From a virus, in IMG/VR virus record IMGVR_UViG_3300004369_000196, positions 1-20,344 of that record: a stretch of DNA of 20,344 bases; one strand, 5' to 3'. Every line of letters begins with the position of its first letter. The stretch's first letter is position 1. Under the pieces are notes generated by a model, which saw only the letters and a list, made by a program, of their open reading frames with translations, did not search any database and was not told where the DNA came from. A program made the translations under genes and the position numbers. This document shows positions 6,977 to 14,204 of the stretch, piece by piece.

Positions 6977-7425
6977 GCAACGACATTGATTTTAGAAAAG
7001 CGGCTGTGGACATGGTCGCCCAGTGCGTCTGCAAAGATCGCAACGCGACCTACGGCAGTGTCGAAGACAACTTCCGCAACATTGCTGACCTGTGGTCGTG
7101 GTGGCTGCGGAAACGTGGAATACTCACCGAACCAGATGCCGGTCTGACTGTGCTGGACGTGGCCCAGATGATGGGGATGGTGAAGATCGCCAGAAAGCTG
7201 ACCAGCCCGGAACATCTCGACAACTGGATCGATGACGCGGGCTACAGTCTGTGCGCCGCCTCTTCACTGCTTAAAGAGCATGGCTGGGAACCACCCCCCG
7301 GTCCCGGAATGAAAGGTACGACTCGTGACCAACGAGAACCGCAACATGCGGCAGAGGGTTGTCAGGATGCTGAAACCTCTGGATGCGATGGCTGTGGACA
7401 ACCCGGCGTGTCCGGGAACCCCTGA
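6973..7425 (+). CDS. DUF6378-family protein
   Basis: Residues 6-100 match the DUF6378 pattern found in many phages: a DRNATYG turn near 22-28, a DNFRNIADLW helix, the MGMVKIARKL helix and a final DDAGYSLCAA segment. The family is all-helical with conserved acidic residues and recalls MazG-like nucleotide pyrophosphohydrolases, but its function is not established. I chose the ATG at 6973, which overlaps the previous stop and has a GGAAAGAG site; a longer frame to 6868 has no support. Residues after about 108 are a Gly/Pro/Cys-rich tail of about 40 residues that overlaps the next gene by 101 bases and may exist only because that frame lacks an earlier stop. Its place beside polA and thyX suits a nucleotide-pool or DNA role. 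Confidence 0.78.
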   Translation: MSNDIDFRKAAVDMVAQCVCKDRNATYGSVEDNFRNIADLWSWWLRKRGILTEPDAGLTVLDVAQMMGMVKIARKLTSPEHLDNWIDDAGYSLCAASSLLKEHGWEPPPGPGMKGTTRDQREPQHAAEGCQDAETSGCDGCGQPGVSGNP

Positions 7426-7810
7426 CGTGTACTACATCAACGGGTGGATCGAGCTGAAAGAAGCTGATGCTTGGCCTGTTCGCGAGGACACCCCACTGCG
7501 AATCCCCCACTTCAAACCGCACCAGCGAGCGTGGGCCATTCGACACATTCACAAGGGCGGAGTATGTTCCCTGCTGCTCAAGGTCGGAAAATTTGAGTGG
7601 TATCTTCTTGACGGCTGGTTTTCTGCTCATAGACTAGGCAAAATAACCCGTGCGGAGATAAGAGCTGCCGCACTGGAAGTATTCGATAAAGGCTTGGAAA
7701 GCGAAAGGTTCATAGCATGTCTGCGAAGTTTAAGAGGCCGAGACTCGTCCTCACCGACGCTGAGCGATTGCTCTTGCGACGAAGACGCCTCGGCATTACC
7801 CAGCGGGTGA
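7325..7810 (+). CDS. VRR-NUC-like PD-(D/E)xK nuclease
   Basis: The 161-residue product shows a compact nuclease core: GTPD at 31-34, then ELK at 43-45, forming a PD-(D/E)xK active site, followed by a PHFKPHQRAW helix (conserved Gln) and a VCSLLLKVG strand. This layout matches small phage VRR-NUC/Holliday-resolvase-like enzymes that cut branched or damaged DNA, sensible next to a polymerase and primase-helicase. The start is GTG with a GAAAGG site eight bases upstream; an ATG seven codons inside is the alternative. The nuclease fold ends by about residue 105, helices run to about 130, and the last 30 residues are Ser/Asp-rich and lie over the start of the next gene (94-base overlap). The family call rests on motif spacing. 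Confidence 0.65.
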   Translation: MTNENRNMRQRVVRMLKPLDAMAVDNPACPGTPDVYYINGWIELKEADAWPVREDTPLRIPHFKPHQRAWAIRHIHKGGVCSLLLKVGKFEWYLLDGWFSAHRLGKITRAEIRAAALEVFDKGLESERFIACLRSLRGRDSSSPTLSDCSCDEDASALPSG

Positions 7811-8115
7811 TGGCCCAGAAGCTGAGGATAACGACCTGCACCTATGCGTCCTACGAGAAAGGGGAGGAACGACAGTTCCGTCACGCCCCTCCGCTGGAGA
7901 TACCTGAAGTGCTGGACCTTCAGGACAATGAACTGATCGTGATTCTGCGACTTCGTGCGAAACTGACTCTCGCACAGGCTGCGGATGTCGTCGGCACCAG
8001 CCGCGCCACATACGTTCAAATCGAGGGTGGCGGAAGAGTTGCGGACAAGTGGGCCTCTTACACGATCACGCAATTGTTGGAGCAACAGCCAGATGGAACT
8101 GAAACCGCAGACTGA
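7717..8115 (+). CDS. Double helix-turn-helix (XRE-like) regulator
   Basis: This 132-residue protein contains two tandem Cro/CI-type helix-turn-helix units. The first covers about 17-51 (LGITQRVMAQKLRITTCTY) and the second about 73-107 (LTLAQAADVVGTSRATYV). Each has the classic T/L-x-AQ-x-A first helix and a recognition helix ending in Tyr. No enzymatic or dimerisation domain is present; two HTHs in one chain could recognise an asymmetric or two-part operator. The ATG has a GAAAGG site, and later starts would destroy the first HTH, so the overlap with the nuclease gene looks real. It is a candidate for controlling the promoters with dyads at 10840-10859 and 15149-15172 or the overlapping pair near 2900, which is inference from its being the only clear DNA-binding repressor-type protein here. 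Confidence 0.82.
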   Translation: MSAKFKRPRLVLTDAERLLLRRRRLGITQRVMAQKLRITTCTYASYEKGEERQFRHAPPLEIPEVLDLQDNELIVILRLRAKLTLAQAADVVGTSRATYVQIEGGGRVADKWASYTITQLLEQQPDGTETAD

Positions 8116-10474
8116 CATGGTCGTGCGGTATCTGTCTGACTTCCTTCCGAACGAACGATGGGCTCTCACCGCCATCCATGCCGACCGGAAGGGGACTCTT
8201 GCGCGAACATTTCGGGCAGACACCGCCGAAGAAATGAAGGCGTGGATCGAGAAGATGAATCTCGACAACCACAATATGTACTTTCAGATATGCGTTACCA
8301 ACAAAGACCTGAACGAGAGCAACGCACAACTTCGAGACGTGGACGCGGTCACGTGGCTGCACGTGGACATGGACCCGAAGAACGGTGTATCTCCCGAAAT
8401 CTGCAAAGCGCAGTCGGTCAGCGTTCTGAAAACCGGAAAGGATGGAATTCCACCGCCAACCGTGATCGTTGATTCGGGCGGCGGGGTGCAGGCGTTCTGG
8501 AAACTGAGGGAACCGATACAGATCGGAGGTTCTGTCGAAGCGGGTAACGCCGCGAAACGACACAACCAGCGACTCGAAATCGTCTTTGATGCGGACCACT
8601 GCCACAACGTCAACCGACTGATGCGGCTGCCGTACACGGTCAACTGGCCCAATGCCATCAAGCGGCGGAAGGGTCGGGTGCCCTCGCTGTCTACTGTGTT
8701 GTCGTACAAGAAAGAGAACGTCTACGACATCACGATGTTTCCTCCGTTACTGACTACGCAGACGCAGTTCAGTGCAACGGAAACAAGTGAGCTGGAAATC
8801 CCGGACAACGTCCCTCGGGTCGATCTGGACGACCTCGATACCTACGAGGTGCCTGATCGGATCAAAGTGATCTGTGTGCAGGGTCGGCATCCGGATGAAG
8901 TCAAGGAAAAGGACAACAGCCGCAGCGCGTGGCTGTTCGATGCGGTACTTAAACTGGTTCGGTGTGAGGTGCCGGACTCGATCATCTACTCAATCATCAC
9001 TGACCCCGACATGGGTATCGCAGCGTCCATTCTGGACAAGGCCAACCCGGACAGGGAAGCCCGACGCCAGATAGCGAAGGTGAAGCAGTTCGCTGTTGAT
9101 CCCCAACTGGTCGAGATGAATGAGAGACACGCTGTTATTCGGACGTGGGGCGGTAAGTGCAGTGTGGTCGAAGAGCTGTACGATGCCGTCATGGGAAGAA
9201 CTCAGCTTGTCAGAACGTCGTTTGCAGATATTCGGAACGCCTACTGCAATCGACTGGTCCGGGTCGGGACGAACAAGAACGACGAACCGGTCTACAAGGA
9301 ACTCGGTGCGTGGTGGCTGAAACACCTGAATCGCAGGCAGTACGACACGCTGGTCTTCGCCCCCGGAAAAGAAGTTCCGGGTGCGTACAACCTGTGGCGA
9401 GGCTTTGGTGTGCAGGCCATACCGGGAGACTGTATGCCGTTTCTGAGCCACGTTCGGGAGAACCTGTGTGGTGGGGACGAACAGTATTTCAACTTTCTCA
9501 TTCGCTGGATGGCGAGGGCCGTACAGAAGCCCGACCGACCGGGTGAGGTTGCTGTGGTGCTGCGGGGCGATCAGGGAACGGGTAAGAGTTTTTTCGCCAA
9601 AGAGTTCGGGTCTCTCTTTGGACGACACTTTTTAACAGTGAGCGACAGCAAGCATCTGGTGGGCAGTTTCAACGCCCATCTGCGGGACTGTGTTCTGCTC
9701 TTCGGTGACGAGGCGTTCTTTGCCGGAGACAAGGCTCACGAGTCGACACTCAAGACTCTGATCACGGACAACCGGATCAGAATTGAGGGAAAGGGGATAG
9801 ACACTGAGGAAACCAACAACTACCTGCACCTGATCCTTGCCAGTAACAGCGACTGGGTCATTCCCGCAGGCGCTGTGGAAAGGCGATTCTTTGTGCTGGA
9901 CGTGTCGAACAACAAACGACAGGACAGCAACTACTTCAAGCAACTTGCAGACCACATGGAGAACAAGGGTGGCCGGGAAGCTCTGCTGCACTACCTCCAG
10001 TGTCTGGACATCACCGACTGGAATGTTCGGGCAGTACCTCAGACAGAGGCATTGGCCAAACAGAAAATCTGGACACTCGACCCAATGCAGGAGTGGTGGT
10101 TCACCAAGCTGGACAGTGGGTCCATCCTGCCGGATGTTCCGCACTGGCTTGAAGAGGTGGAGTGCATAGAACTGACTGATGATTATCTGGACTACACCCG
10201 CAACTACGGCGTCGTCCGAAGGGGCAACGCCACCCGATTGGGCCGGTTCCTGCAAGGGGTCTGCCCACAAATGGAGCGGACGCAGGTGGTGCGGATCGAA
10301 GAAACAGAGTCCAACGGGGCTCAGGAATTCAAAAAACGAAGGCCATACGTTTATCGCTTTCCCAGCTTCGAGACCTGCCGGTACGAATGGGAACAGAAGA
10401 TGGGCAAGATGATGTGGTCTACAACCATAGAGGACGAGAAAAATGCAAGATCAGAATCAGAGCGGGATGACTGA
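8093..10474 (+). CDS. Primase-helicase: AEP/PrimPol-like domain plus SF3-like (DUF5906) ATPase
   Basis: With the ATG at 8093 (GGAG ten bases upstream, 23-base overlap with the regulator) the protein has 793 residues. The N-terminal part is an archaeo-eukaryotic-type primase: DMD at 92-94 after a hydrophobic strand, SGGG at 128-131 with AFW at 134-136, then a D/H-rich block ending in NRLMRLP and a TVN turn at 182-184. The usual His of the sGxGxH motif appears as Gln133. The C-terminal part is a superfamily-3-like helicase: Walker A GDQGTGKS at 492-499, Walker B with Asp539-Glu540, and the LASNSDW sensor at 582-588. Such fusions prime and unwind phage DNA ahead of the polymerase. A small winged-helix-like tail follows. 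A longer frame starting at 7985 has no supporting ribosome site. Confidence 0.9.
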   Translation: MELKPQTDMVVRYLSDFLPNERWALTAIHADRKGTLARTFRADTAEEMKAWIEKMNLDNHNMYFQICVTNKDLNESNAQLRDVDAVTWLHVDMDPKNGVSPEICKAQSVSVLKTGKDGIPPPTVIVDSGGGVQAFWKLREPIQIGGSVEAGNAAKRHNQRLEIVFDADHCHNVNRLMRLPYTVNWPNAIKRRKGRVPSLSTVLSYKKENVYDITMFPPLLTTQTQFSATETSELEIPDNVPRVDLDDLDTYEVPDRIKVICVQGRHPDEVKEKDNSRSAWLFDAVLKLVRCEVPDSIIYSIITDPDMGIAASILDKANPDREARRQIAKVKQFAVDPQLVEMNERHAVIRTWGGKCSVVEELYDAVMGRTQLVRTSFADIRNAYCNRLVRVGTNKNDEPVYKELGAWWLKHLNRRQYDTLVFAPGKEVPGAYNLWRGFGVQAIPGDCMPFLSHVRENLCGGDEQYFNFLIRWMARAVQKPDRPGEVAVVLRGDQGTGKSFFAKEFGSLFGRHFLTVSDSKHLVGSFNAHLRDCVLLFGDEAFFAGDKAHESTLKTLITDNRIRIEGKGIDTEETNNYLHLILASNSDWVIPAGAVERRFFVLDVSNNKRQDSNYFKQLADHMENKGGREALLHYLQCLDITDWNVRAVPQTEALAKQKIWTLDPMQEWWFTKLDSGSILPDVPHWLEEVECIELTDDYLDYTRNYGVVRRGNATRLGRFLQGVCPQMERTQVVRIEETESNGAQEFKKRRPYVYRFPSFETCRYEWEQKMGKMMWSTTIEDEKNARSESERDD

Positions 10475-10841
10475 CGGTCCTGCCGTCGACGCATACTTCC
10501 GACTGAATCCTCGGGCTGCCCGAGAGCAGGTTGAGGCGGCTGCCGGAGACGCCGGGCTTTCTCTGAATGAGTATTGCCGTGTCCTGATGTCACTCGACGC
10601 GGTCAAGTCCATCTGCGTGCAGAGCGTGGGCGTGGCCTTGTCGATCATCGAAGGACAGACCACTGGCACACATACACTGAGGAACGCGGAAGTGATCGTC
10701 GAGGACATCTGGCAGAAGAACAACGATGCCACTCGCGGTCTGGACGTAATGGCCGCAAGAATCATCCGGGAAGTCTTTCTGGAAGTGTGGACCCGGCTGA
10801 ACAGTTTTCTGGAAATGCCTAAGTCTGAAGATTTGAACTAG
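10443..10841 (+). CDS. Unknown helical protein downstream of primase-helicase
   Basis: The 132-residue product is not recognised. It looks almost entirely helical: residues 22-52 (LNPRAAREQ...), 56-72, 80-95 and 104-125, with few aromatic residues and no cysteine cluster. The LSLNEYCRVLM segment resembles the second helix of ribbon-helix-helix proteins, but the preceding beta strand is not evident. It overlaps the end of the primase-helicase by 32 bases and is the last gene before a terminator, so it probably belongs to the replication unit. Its stop codon TAG is part of the -35 box of the promoter at 10839. Confidence 0.65.
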   Translation: MQDQNQSGMTDGPAVDAYFRLNPRAAREQVEAAAGDAGLSLNEYCRVLMSLDAVKSICVQSVGVALSIIEGQTTGTHTLRNAEVIVEDIWQKNNDATRGLDVMAARIIREVFLEVWTRLNSFLEMPKSEDLN

Positions 10842-10866
10842 ACTTTTCTTAAAAAGTCTGTACAAT
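10839..10866 (+). promoter_or_regulatory. Promoter with TACAATAGGAC -10 region
   Basis: TAGACT (10839-10844), 16 bases, then TACAAT (10861-10866) followed by AGGAC. The -35 box is poor (4 of 6), but the extended -10 matches the strong promoters at 15180 (TATAATGGGCC) and 15923 (TATAATAGGACC). The predicted RNA starts near 10873 and enters a terminator hairpin almost at once. Confidence 0.45.
10840..10859. promoter_or_regulatory. Palindromic operator candidate inside the promoter spacer
   Basis: AGACTTTT (10840-10847) and AAAAGTCT (10852-10859) form a perfect 8+8 inverted repeat around CTTA, filling the space between the -35 and -10 boxes. A repressor bound there would block the promoter. It could instead be a weak RNA hairpin at the end of the upstream operon. 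Confidence 0.45.
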
Positions 10867-10879
10867 AGGACTAAATGCC

Positions 10880-10911
10880 GCCGAGGTCTGCAACACGGAC
10901 CTCGGCTTTTT
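10880..10911 (+). terminator. Intrinsic terminator
   Basis: A perfect 9-bp stem, GCCGAGGTC (10880-10888) with GACCTCGGC (10898-10906), has a 9-base loop and is followed by TTTTT (10907-10911). It ends the replication block. Because the putative promoter at 10839-10866 fires into it, it may also attenuate the next operon. Confidence 0.85.
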
Positions 10912-10939
10912 AACGACGTTGTGATACGGAGAGTACCTG

Positions 10940-11290
10940 ATGGCAACCGCCCTCATCTCACACACCAGAGAACTTCCGCCCTTCCCCCTCACCGTTAGCT
11001 GCCCACTGGGAGTTAACCCGAAACGAATTGCTCGCGTGCTGCTCACCCAGAAAGTCTGTCAGTGGCTTCGGGAGAACAAATACCACATCGAGAATGCCGA
11101 AATCTGTCAGGTCACCCTCAGTGTGCAGTCATTTGCCCGGTTGGTGAAGGCTCATTCAGGTGGTGCTGCCTCTGCCACGTGGAACTGGGACTGTCGAGTG
11201 TCTTCGATCTGGATCAGCTACGTCAAAGTCTGCTGCGTGGAACACCACGTCCGCCAGCCACTCGTCATCAGAAACTGGAGTCCTGTCTAA
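10940..11290 (+). CDS. Unknown 116-aa protein
   Basis: No family is recognised. The first 40 residues are Pro-rich and then helical (KRIARVLLTQKVCQWLRE), followed by a probably beta-rich segment with several Trp and Cys residues. There is no signal peptide or clear membrane span. A GGAGAG ribosome site lies upstream of the ATG, and its stop TAA shares a base with the next start (TAATG), which indicates translational coupling. It is the first gene after the terminator at 10880, so it depends on read-through or on the promoter at 10839. Confidence 0.6.
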   Translation: MATALISHTRELPPFPLTVSCPLGVNPKRIARVLLTQKVCQWLRENKYHIENAEICQVTLSVQSFARLVKAHSGGAASATWNWDCRVSSIWISYVKVCCVEHHVRQPLVIRNWSPV

Positions 11291-12189
11291 TGCAACACCA
11301 CAACTACAGAACCATTCAGGCAGTCAGCCGGGAACTCTGTCGCCCGCTGGGCATTCCTACGCCCACCACTGAGGAACTCTACGAAACACTGATCACTACC
11401 GGCGACATCGTGGACAGGTCCAGCCATGCGCTGATGACGATGCACTGGAACTTCAACCAGCAGTGGCTCGACGACGCCCAGCCTTACTACCTGTTGTATC
11501 CTTCAATTATTCCGATGCTGACGAGACTTTCTCTCGACCGTGTCGAAAGCCAGTCACTGAAGATGCCCCACGGGCTGAAGAGCCTGCTGATCCGCTTCCC
11601 GGTGGGCCTTAATCGCGAGGTGCGGTCCATCTGGTTGCACGAATGCCGGATGCGACACACCGTCGACGACGTACAAACTGTCGTTCGTGGCGTGGCTATG
11701 GGGATCGACCACGGGGAGCTGGACCCTTCCGGTCTGCAACCAATATACCTGATTCGCGCGTTCCCTCTGACCTCGGACACCATCGAAGCTGCACTGGACG
11801 CCCTGCCCAAGAGCTGGACTGCGTCTGTTGGGAAACAACTGGACCCGCAGGAAATCGTGGATGCTGTCCGTATTGCATGTACCGTCTGTCTGGTCGACGG
11901 CAACCCGGAACTGGTCGCTCCTGAAGTGCTCAGCAAGGACGAACGGAAAGTCTCCCAGGACAATCTCGACGAGCTGGTTGCGAAGGCCCAACGACGCGGT
12001 AAGTTTGGCTGGTCACTCGGCAAGGACATGGAGACCATTCCGCATTATCGCAGACCTCACCCCGCATTGGTGTGGACTGGAAAGGGTCGGAAGGTTCCAA
12101 AGATCGTGATGCGTTCGGGAAGTGTCGTGCATCGTCACGTAGTGGAGAAAGTCCCGACAGGATACGGGAATGAGAGTAGCCCCCTATGA
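11290..12189 (+). CDS. Unknown 299-aa protein with conserved-looking basic C terminus
   Basis: The ATG at 11290 overlaps the previous stop and has GGAG upstream; an upstream in-frame extension to 11062 overlaps the preceding gene in full and is rejected. The product has an N-terminal helical half, then a DALPKSW segment, and a C-terminal region of PHYRRPHPALVWTGKG and VVHRHVVEKVPTGY (about 248-290) that I think I have seen at the ends of hypothetical proteins in plasmids and phages, without an assigned function. The His/Arg spacing there suggests nucleic-acid or metal contact, but this is only an impression. Its last codons lie inside the outer stem of the terminator at 12179-12253. Confidence 0.65.
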   Translation: MQHHNYRTIQAVSRELCRPLGIPTPTTEELYETLITTGDIVDRSSHALMTMHWNFNQQWLDDAQPYYLLYPSIIPMLTRLSLDRVESQSLKMPHGLKSLLIRFPVGLNREVRSIWLHECRMRHTVDDVQTVVRGVAMGIDHGELDPSGLQPIYLIRAFPLTSDTIEAALDALPKSWTASVGKQLDPQEIVDAVRIACTVCLVDGNPELVAPEVLSKDERKVSQDNLDELVAKAQRRGKFGWSLGKDMETIPHYRRPHPALVWTGKGRKVPKIVMRSGSVVHRHVVEKVPTGYGNESSPL

Positions 12190-12253
12190 ACAGAGTCAGG
12201 GAGACGTGGCACATGACGTGCCACGGCAAACGACGAACGGGGGGCATTTTTTT
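12179..12253 (+). terminator. Two-stem terminator overlapping a stop codon
   Basis: An outer stem GCCCCC (12179-12184) with GGGGGC (12240-12245) is followed by seven T residues (12247-12253). It encloses a perfect 8-bp hairpin, CGTGGCAC (12205-12212) with GTGCCACG (12218-12225), loop ATGAC. The stop codon at 12187-12189 lies just inside the outer stem. The ribosome finishing the gene would cover the left outer strand, so termination may depend on translation. Confidence 0.65.
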
Positions 12254-12279
12254 AAGAAACGTCGAAGAGGAAAGTGTTT

Positions 12280-12546
12280 ATGAAGGATTCCGAAATCAAC
12301 GAGGCGCAGCGGCACATCCTCAACGTTTTGTTGACTCTGGCCCGTGAGTACAGCTCAACGATCAGTGCCCAGAAGCTGTGTGATCTTTCCAGCATTGTGC
12401 TGGAGCATTTTCTGGAAGGGGTTCCGTCCAACCCTTGCTGCCCAACGTGTGGCTGTGAGACTACGTGGTTCGACGACAGCGGCGTGGATTCCGGCATCCC
12501 GCCTGTTGCTGTGTGCGTCGACTGCCAGAACCGCTGGGCACCGTAA
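12280..12546 (+). CDS. Small zinc-ribbon protein
   Basis: The 88-residue product has two N-terminal helices (5-45) and a C-terminal ribbon with CPTC at about 53-56 and CVDC at about 79-82, which should bind one zinc ion. The family is not named. I chose the ATG at 12280 with a GAGGAAAG site six bases upstream rather than a GTG two codons earlier. It lies directly behind a terminator and before the methylase gene, 58 bases away, with no promoter visible between them. Confidence 0.65.
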   Translation: MKDSEINEAQRHILNVLLTLAREYSSTISAQKLCDLSSIVLEHFLEGVPSNPCCPTCGCETTWFDDSGVDSGIPPVAVCVDCQNRWAP

Positions 12547-12604
12547 GTCAAAAAATTCTGCGGGCAAAATCTGAAAATCCCATACCCAGTCAGGATACAG
12601 GACA

Positions 12605-13423
12605 ATGACCACGGCCCCCTTGAAATGGCACGGTGGCAAGCATTATCTGGCCGACCGGATTATCGACCTGATGCCTCCGCACATCCACTATGTCGAACCG
12701 TACTTCGGCGGCGGTCAGGTACTGTTTCGCAAAGACCCCGAGGGGGTAAGTGAGGTCGTGAATGACCTGAACGGCGGCCTCGTAAACTTCTGGAGAGTCC
12801 TTCAGGATGAAGAATGCTTCCGTGCGTTCTCCCGACGTGTAGCAGTGACTCCGTTCTCCGAACAGGAGTTCGAGTGGTCCCGCCCGCAATCACCACTCAC
12901 GGAAGAGGTACACGCCGACACTGAAGCTGCTGCTCAATTCTTCGTTCGCTACCGCCAGTCGCGTCAGGGTCTCGGCAAAGACTTCGCCACGCTCAGTCGC
13001 AATCGCACACGGCGTGGCATGAACGAGCAGGTCAGCAGTTGGCTGTCTGCCGTCGAAGGGTTGCCCGAGGCTCATGAGCGGCTCAAGCGTGTCGTGATCC
13101 TCAACCGGGGCGCGCTCGAAGTAATCCGTCAGCAGGACGGCCCGAACACGCTGTTTTATCTTGATCCGCCGTACCTGCCCGAAACGCGCACGGTGACGAA
13201 TGCGTATGAGTGCGAGATGAACCACGACGACCACATGGCTCTGATCGCGGTTTTGTCCGAGGTAAAAGGCAAATTTATCCTCAGTGGCTACCGCAGCGAC
13301 CTGTACGACAAATGGGCTGAGTGTCTGGGGTGGAGTCGCGTCGACATCAAGATCGACCACAAAGCCAGTAGCAAGAAAACGAAGGAAATGAAGACCGAAT
13401 GCCTCTGGATGAACTTTGGTTGA
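12605..13423 (+). CDS. dam: D12-class (Dam-type) DNA adenine N6-methyltransferase
   Basis: The 272-residue protein shows the D12 methylase order: PLKWHGGKHYL at 5-15 (SAM-site entry), EPYFGGGQVLF at 31-41 (the FxGxG block), a NDLNGGLVNFW helix, and the catalytic DPPY at 187-190. Near the end comes FILSGYRSDLY, the usual SG-Y strand. Members transfer a methyl group from SAM to adenine N6, often in GATC. Length is typical. In phages such orphan enzymes protect DNA from host restriction or mark replication and packaging; no partner restriction gene is present. The ATG follows an AGGA site. GATC occurs often in this window, so sites are not being avoided. The stop codon overlaps the -35 box of the next promoter. 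Confidence 0.93.
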   Translation: MTTAPLKWHGGKHYLADRIIDLMPPHIHYVEPYFGGGQVLFRKDPEGVSEVVNDLNGGLVNFWRVLQDEECFRAFSRRVAVTPFSEQEFEWSRPQSPLTEEVHADTEAAAQFFVRYRQSRQGLGKDFATLSRNRTRRGMNEQVSSWLSAVEGLPEAHERLKRVVILNRGALEVIRQQDGPNTLFYLDPPYLPETRTVTNAYECEMNHDDHMALIAVLSEVKGKFILSGYRSDLYDKWAECLGWSRVDIKIDHKASSKKTKEMKTECLWMNFG

Positions 13424-13448
13424 CAGTGGATATGACGGAGAGTATACT
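13420..13448 (+). promoter_or_regulatory. Strong sigma70-type promoter
   Basis: TTGACA (13420-13425), a 17-base spacer ending in GGAGAG, and TATACT (13443-13448) sit right at the end of the methylase gene. They are followed 38 bases later by the start of a small-gene operon. The -10 context GAGTATACT recalls the minus promoters near 648 and 2893. Confidence 0.8.
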
Positions 13449-13486
13449 CACTCCCCGTCAACAAGCCCACATGAACGAGGATAGCC

Positions 13487-13756
13487 ATGATAGAGAGTAG
13501 ACTGGTCATTGACCGCGCCCGGATAATCCCCGGACCATCTGAGATGATCGAGATAGATATCAGGTCCAACTGCATTCGAGTCGACGACGAATTCGAAGTC
13601 GATGAAATCGAACTCGTGCGGTTCAACGAGAAAGAATGGGAAGACTTCCTGCCCGAATACTGGAAGAAGTTTCTTGAGCCAAAAGTGCAGTCTGCCGTCT
13701 GGTCGGACGGAGCCCTGATTGCACAGATTTACGAAGACTGCATCAACGAAAGGTAA
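13487..13756 (+). CDS. Unknown acidic 89-aa protein
   Basis: First gene behind the promoter at 13420, with GAGGA upstream of the ATG. The product is strongly acidic, especially at residues 31-55 (repeated D/E with aromatic residues), and likely beta-rich in its first half with a helical EYWKKFLEP segment. Small acidic phage proteins often mimic DNA or bind host nucleic-acid enzymes, but no family is recognised and that is speculation. The gene ends three bases before the next start. Confidence 0.65.
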   Translation: MIESRLVIDRARIIPGPSEMIEIDIRSNCIRVDDEFEVDEIELVRFNEKEWEDFLPEYWKKFLEPKVQSAVWSDGALIAQIYEDCINER

Positions 13757-13759
13757 CCG

Positions 13760-13993
13760 ATGCGAGAACAGAACTACGAAACGTGGGTGGGCCTCGCCCA
13801 GAAGGGCAATGTCCGGTGCAACCGATGGGATTCGTTCGCCAAGTTCATGGAAGACATGGGCCCTCGCCCGTCTCCGAAGCATGTGCTGGGGCGGTTGAAA
13901 CCGGGTAAACCCTTCTCTCCATCCAACTGCAAGTGGATGACTCGGAAGGAACAGTGCGCACACCGTCGTCCGAAGGGAACGCGAGCCGAATGA
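13760..13993 (+). CDS. Stand-alone HNH/AP2-associated DNA-binding-like module
   Basis: The 77-residue protein follows the C-terminal pattern of phage HNH/AP2-type proteins: a Y-x-x-W start (7-10), WDSFAKFMEDMGPRPS at 23-38, a HVLGRL turn, and PFSPSNCKWMTRKEQ at 51-65, close to the usual Y-x-P-x-NC-x-W-x-T block, followed by HRR. The catalytic HNH residues of homing enzymes are not present, so it should bind rather than cut DNA. The same module forms the C terminus of the gene at 18661. It starts four bases after the previous stop and overlaps the next start in ATGA. Confidence 0.65.
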   Translation: MREQNYETWVGLAQKGNVRCNRWDSFAKFMEDMGPRPSPKHVLGRLKPGKPFSPSNCKWMTRKEQCAHRRPKGTRAE

Positions 13994-14202
13994 AGCCTAC
14001 CGGGATCATCCTGTCGTACTTCGACGTGACTGATGAGTTCAGGAAAAAGTTCCTGACCATCAAACACCACGTCGAAGGAAACGAAGAACTGCTCGCCATA
14101 AACCTCAGCGGGTCGTACACCCCCCAGCAGGCTCTGTCTGCTGCGGGGTGGCACCTGATGAGTGCTCAGAAGCGGCACGAACGAACCAAATCGGGAGAAT
14201 AG
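13990..14202 (+). CDS. Unknown 70-aa protein
   Basis: The ATG at 13990 overlaps the previous stop (ATGA) and has GAAGGGA upstream; a longer frame from 13933 lies wholly in the preceding gene. The product begins with a beta-like TGIILSYFDV segment and has two basic helices. The last 25 residues (QQALSAAGWHLMSAQKRHERTK) are clearly helical and positively charged. No family is recognised. Confidence 0.55.
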   Translation: MKPTGIILSYFDVTDEFRKKFLTIKHHVEGNEELLAINLSGSYTPQQALSAAGWHLMSAQKRHERTKSGE

Positions 14203-14204
14203 CT

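Noticed and set aside
8990-10270. Two 212-codon minus-strand frames opposite the primase-helicase
   Set aside because: The plus frame carries the Walker A, Walker B and sensor motifs; the minus frames have no motif and no promoter or ribosome site.
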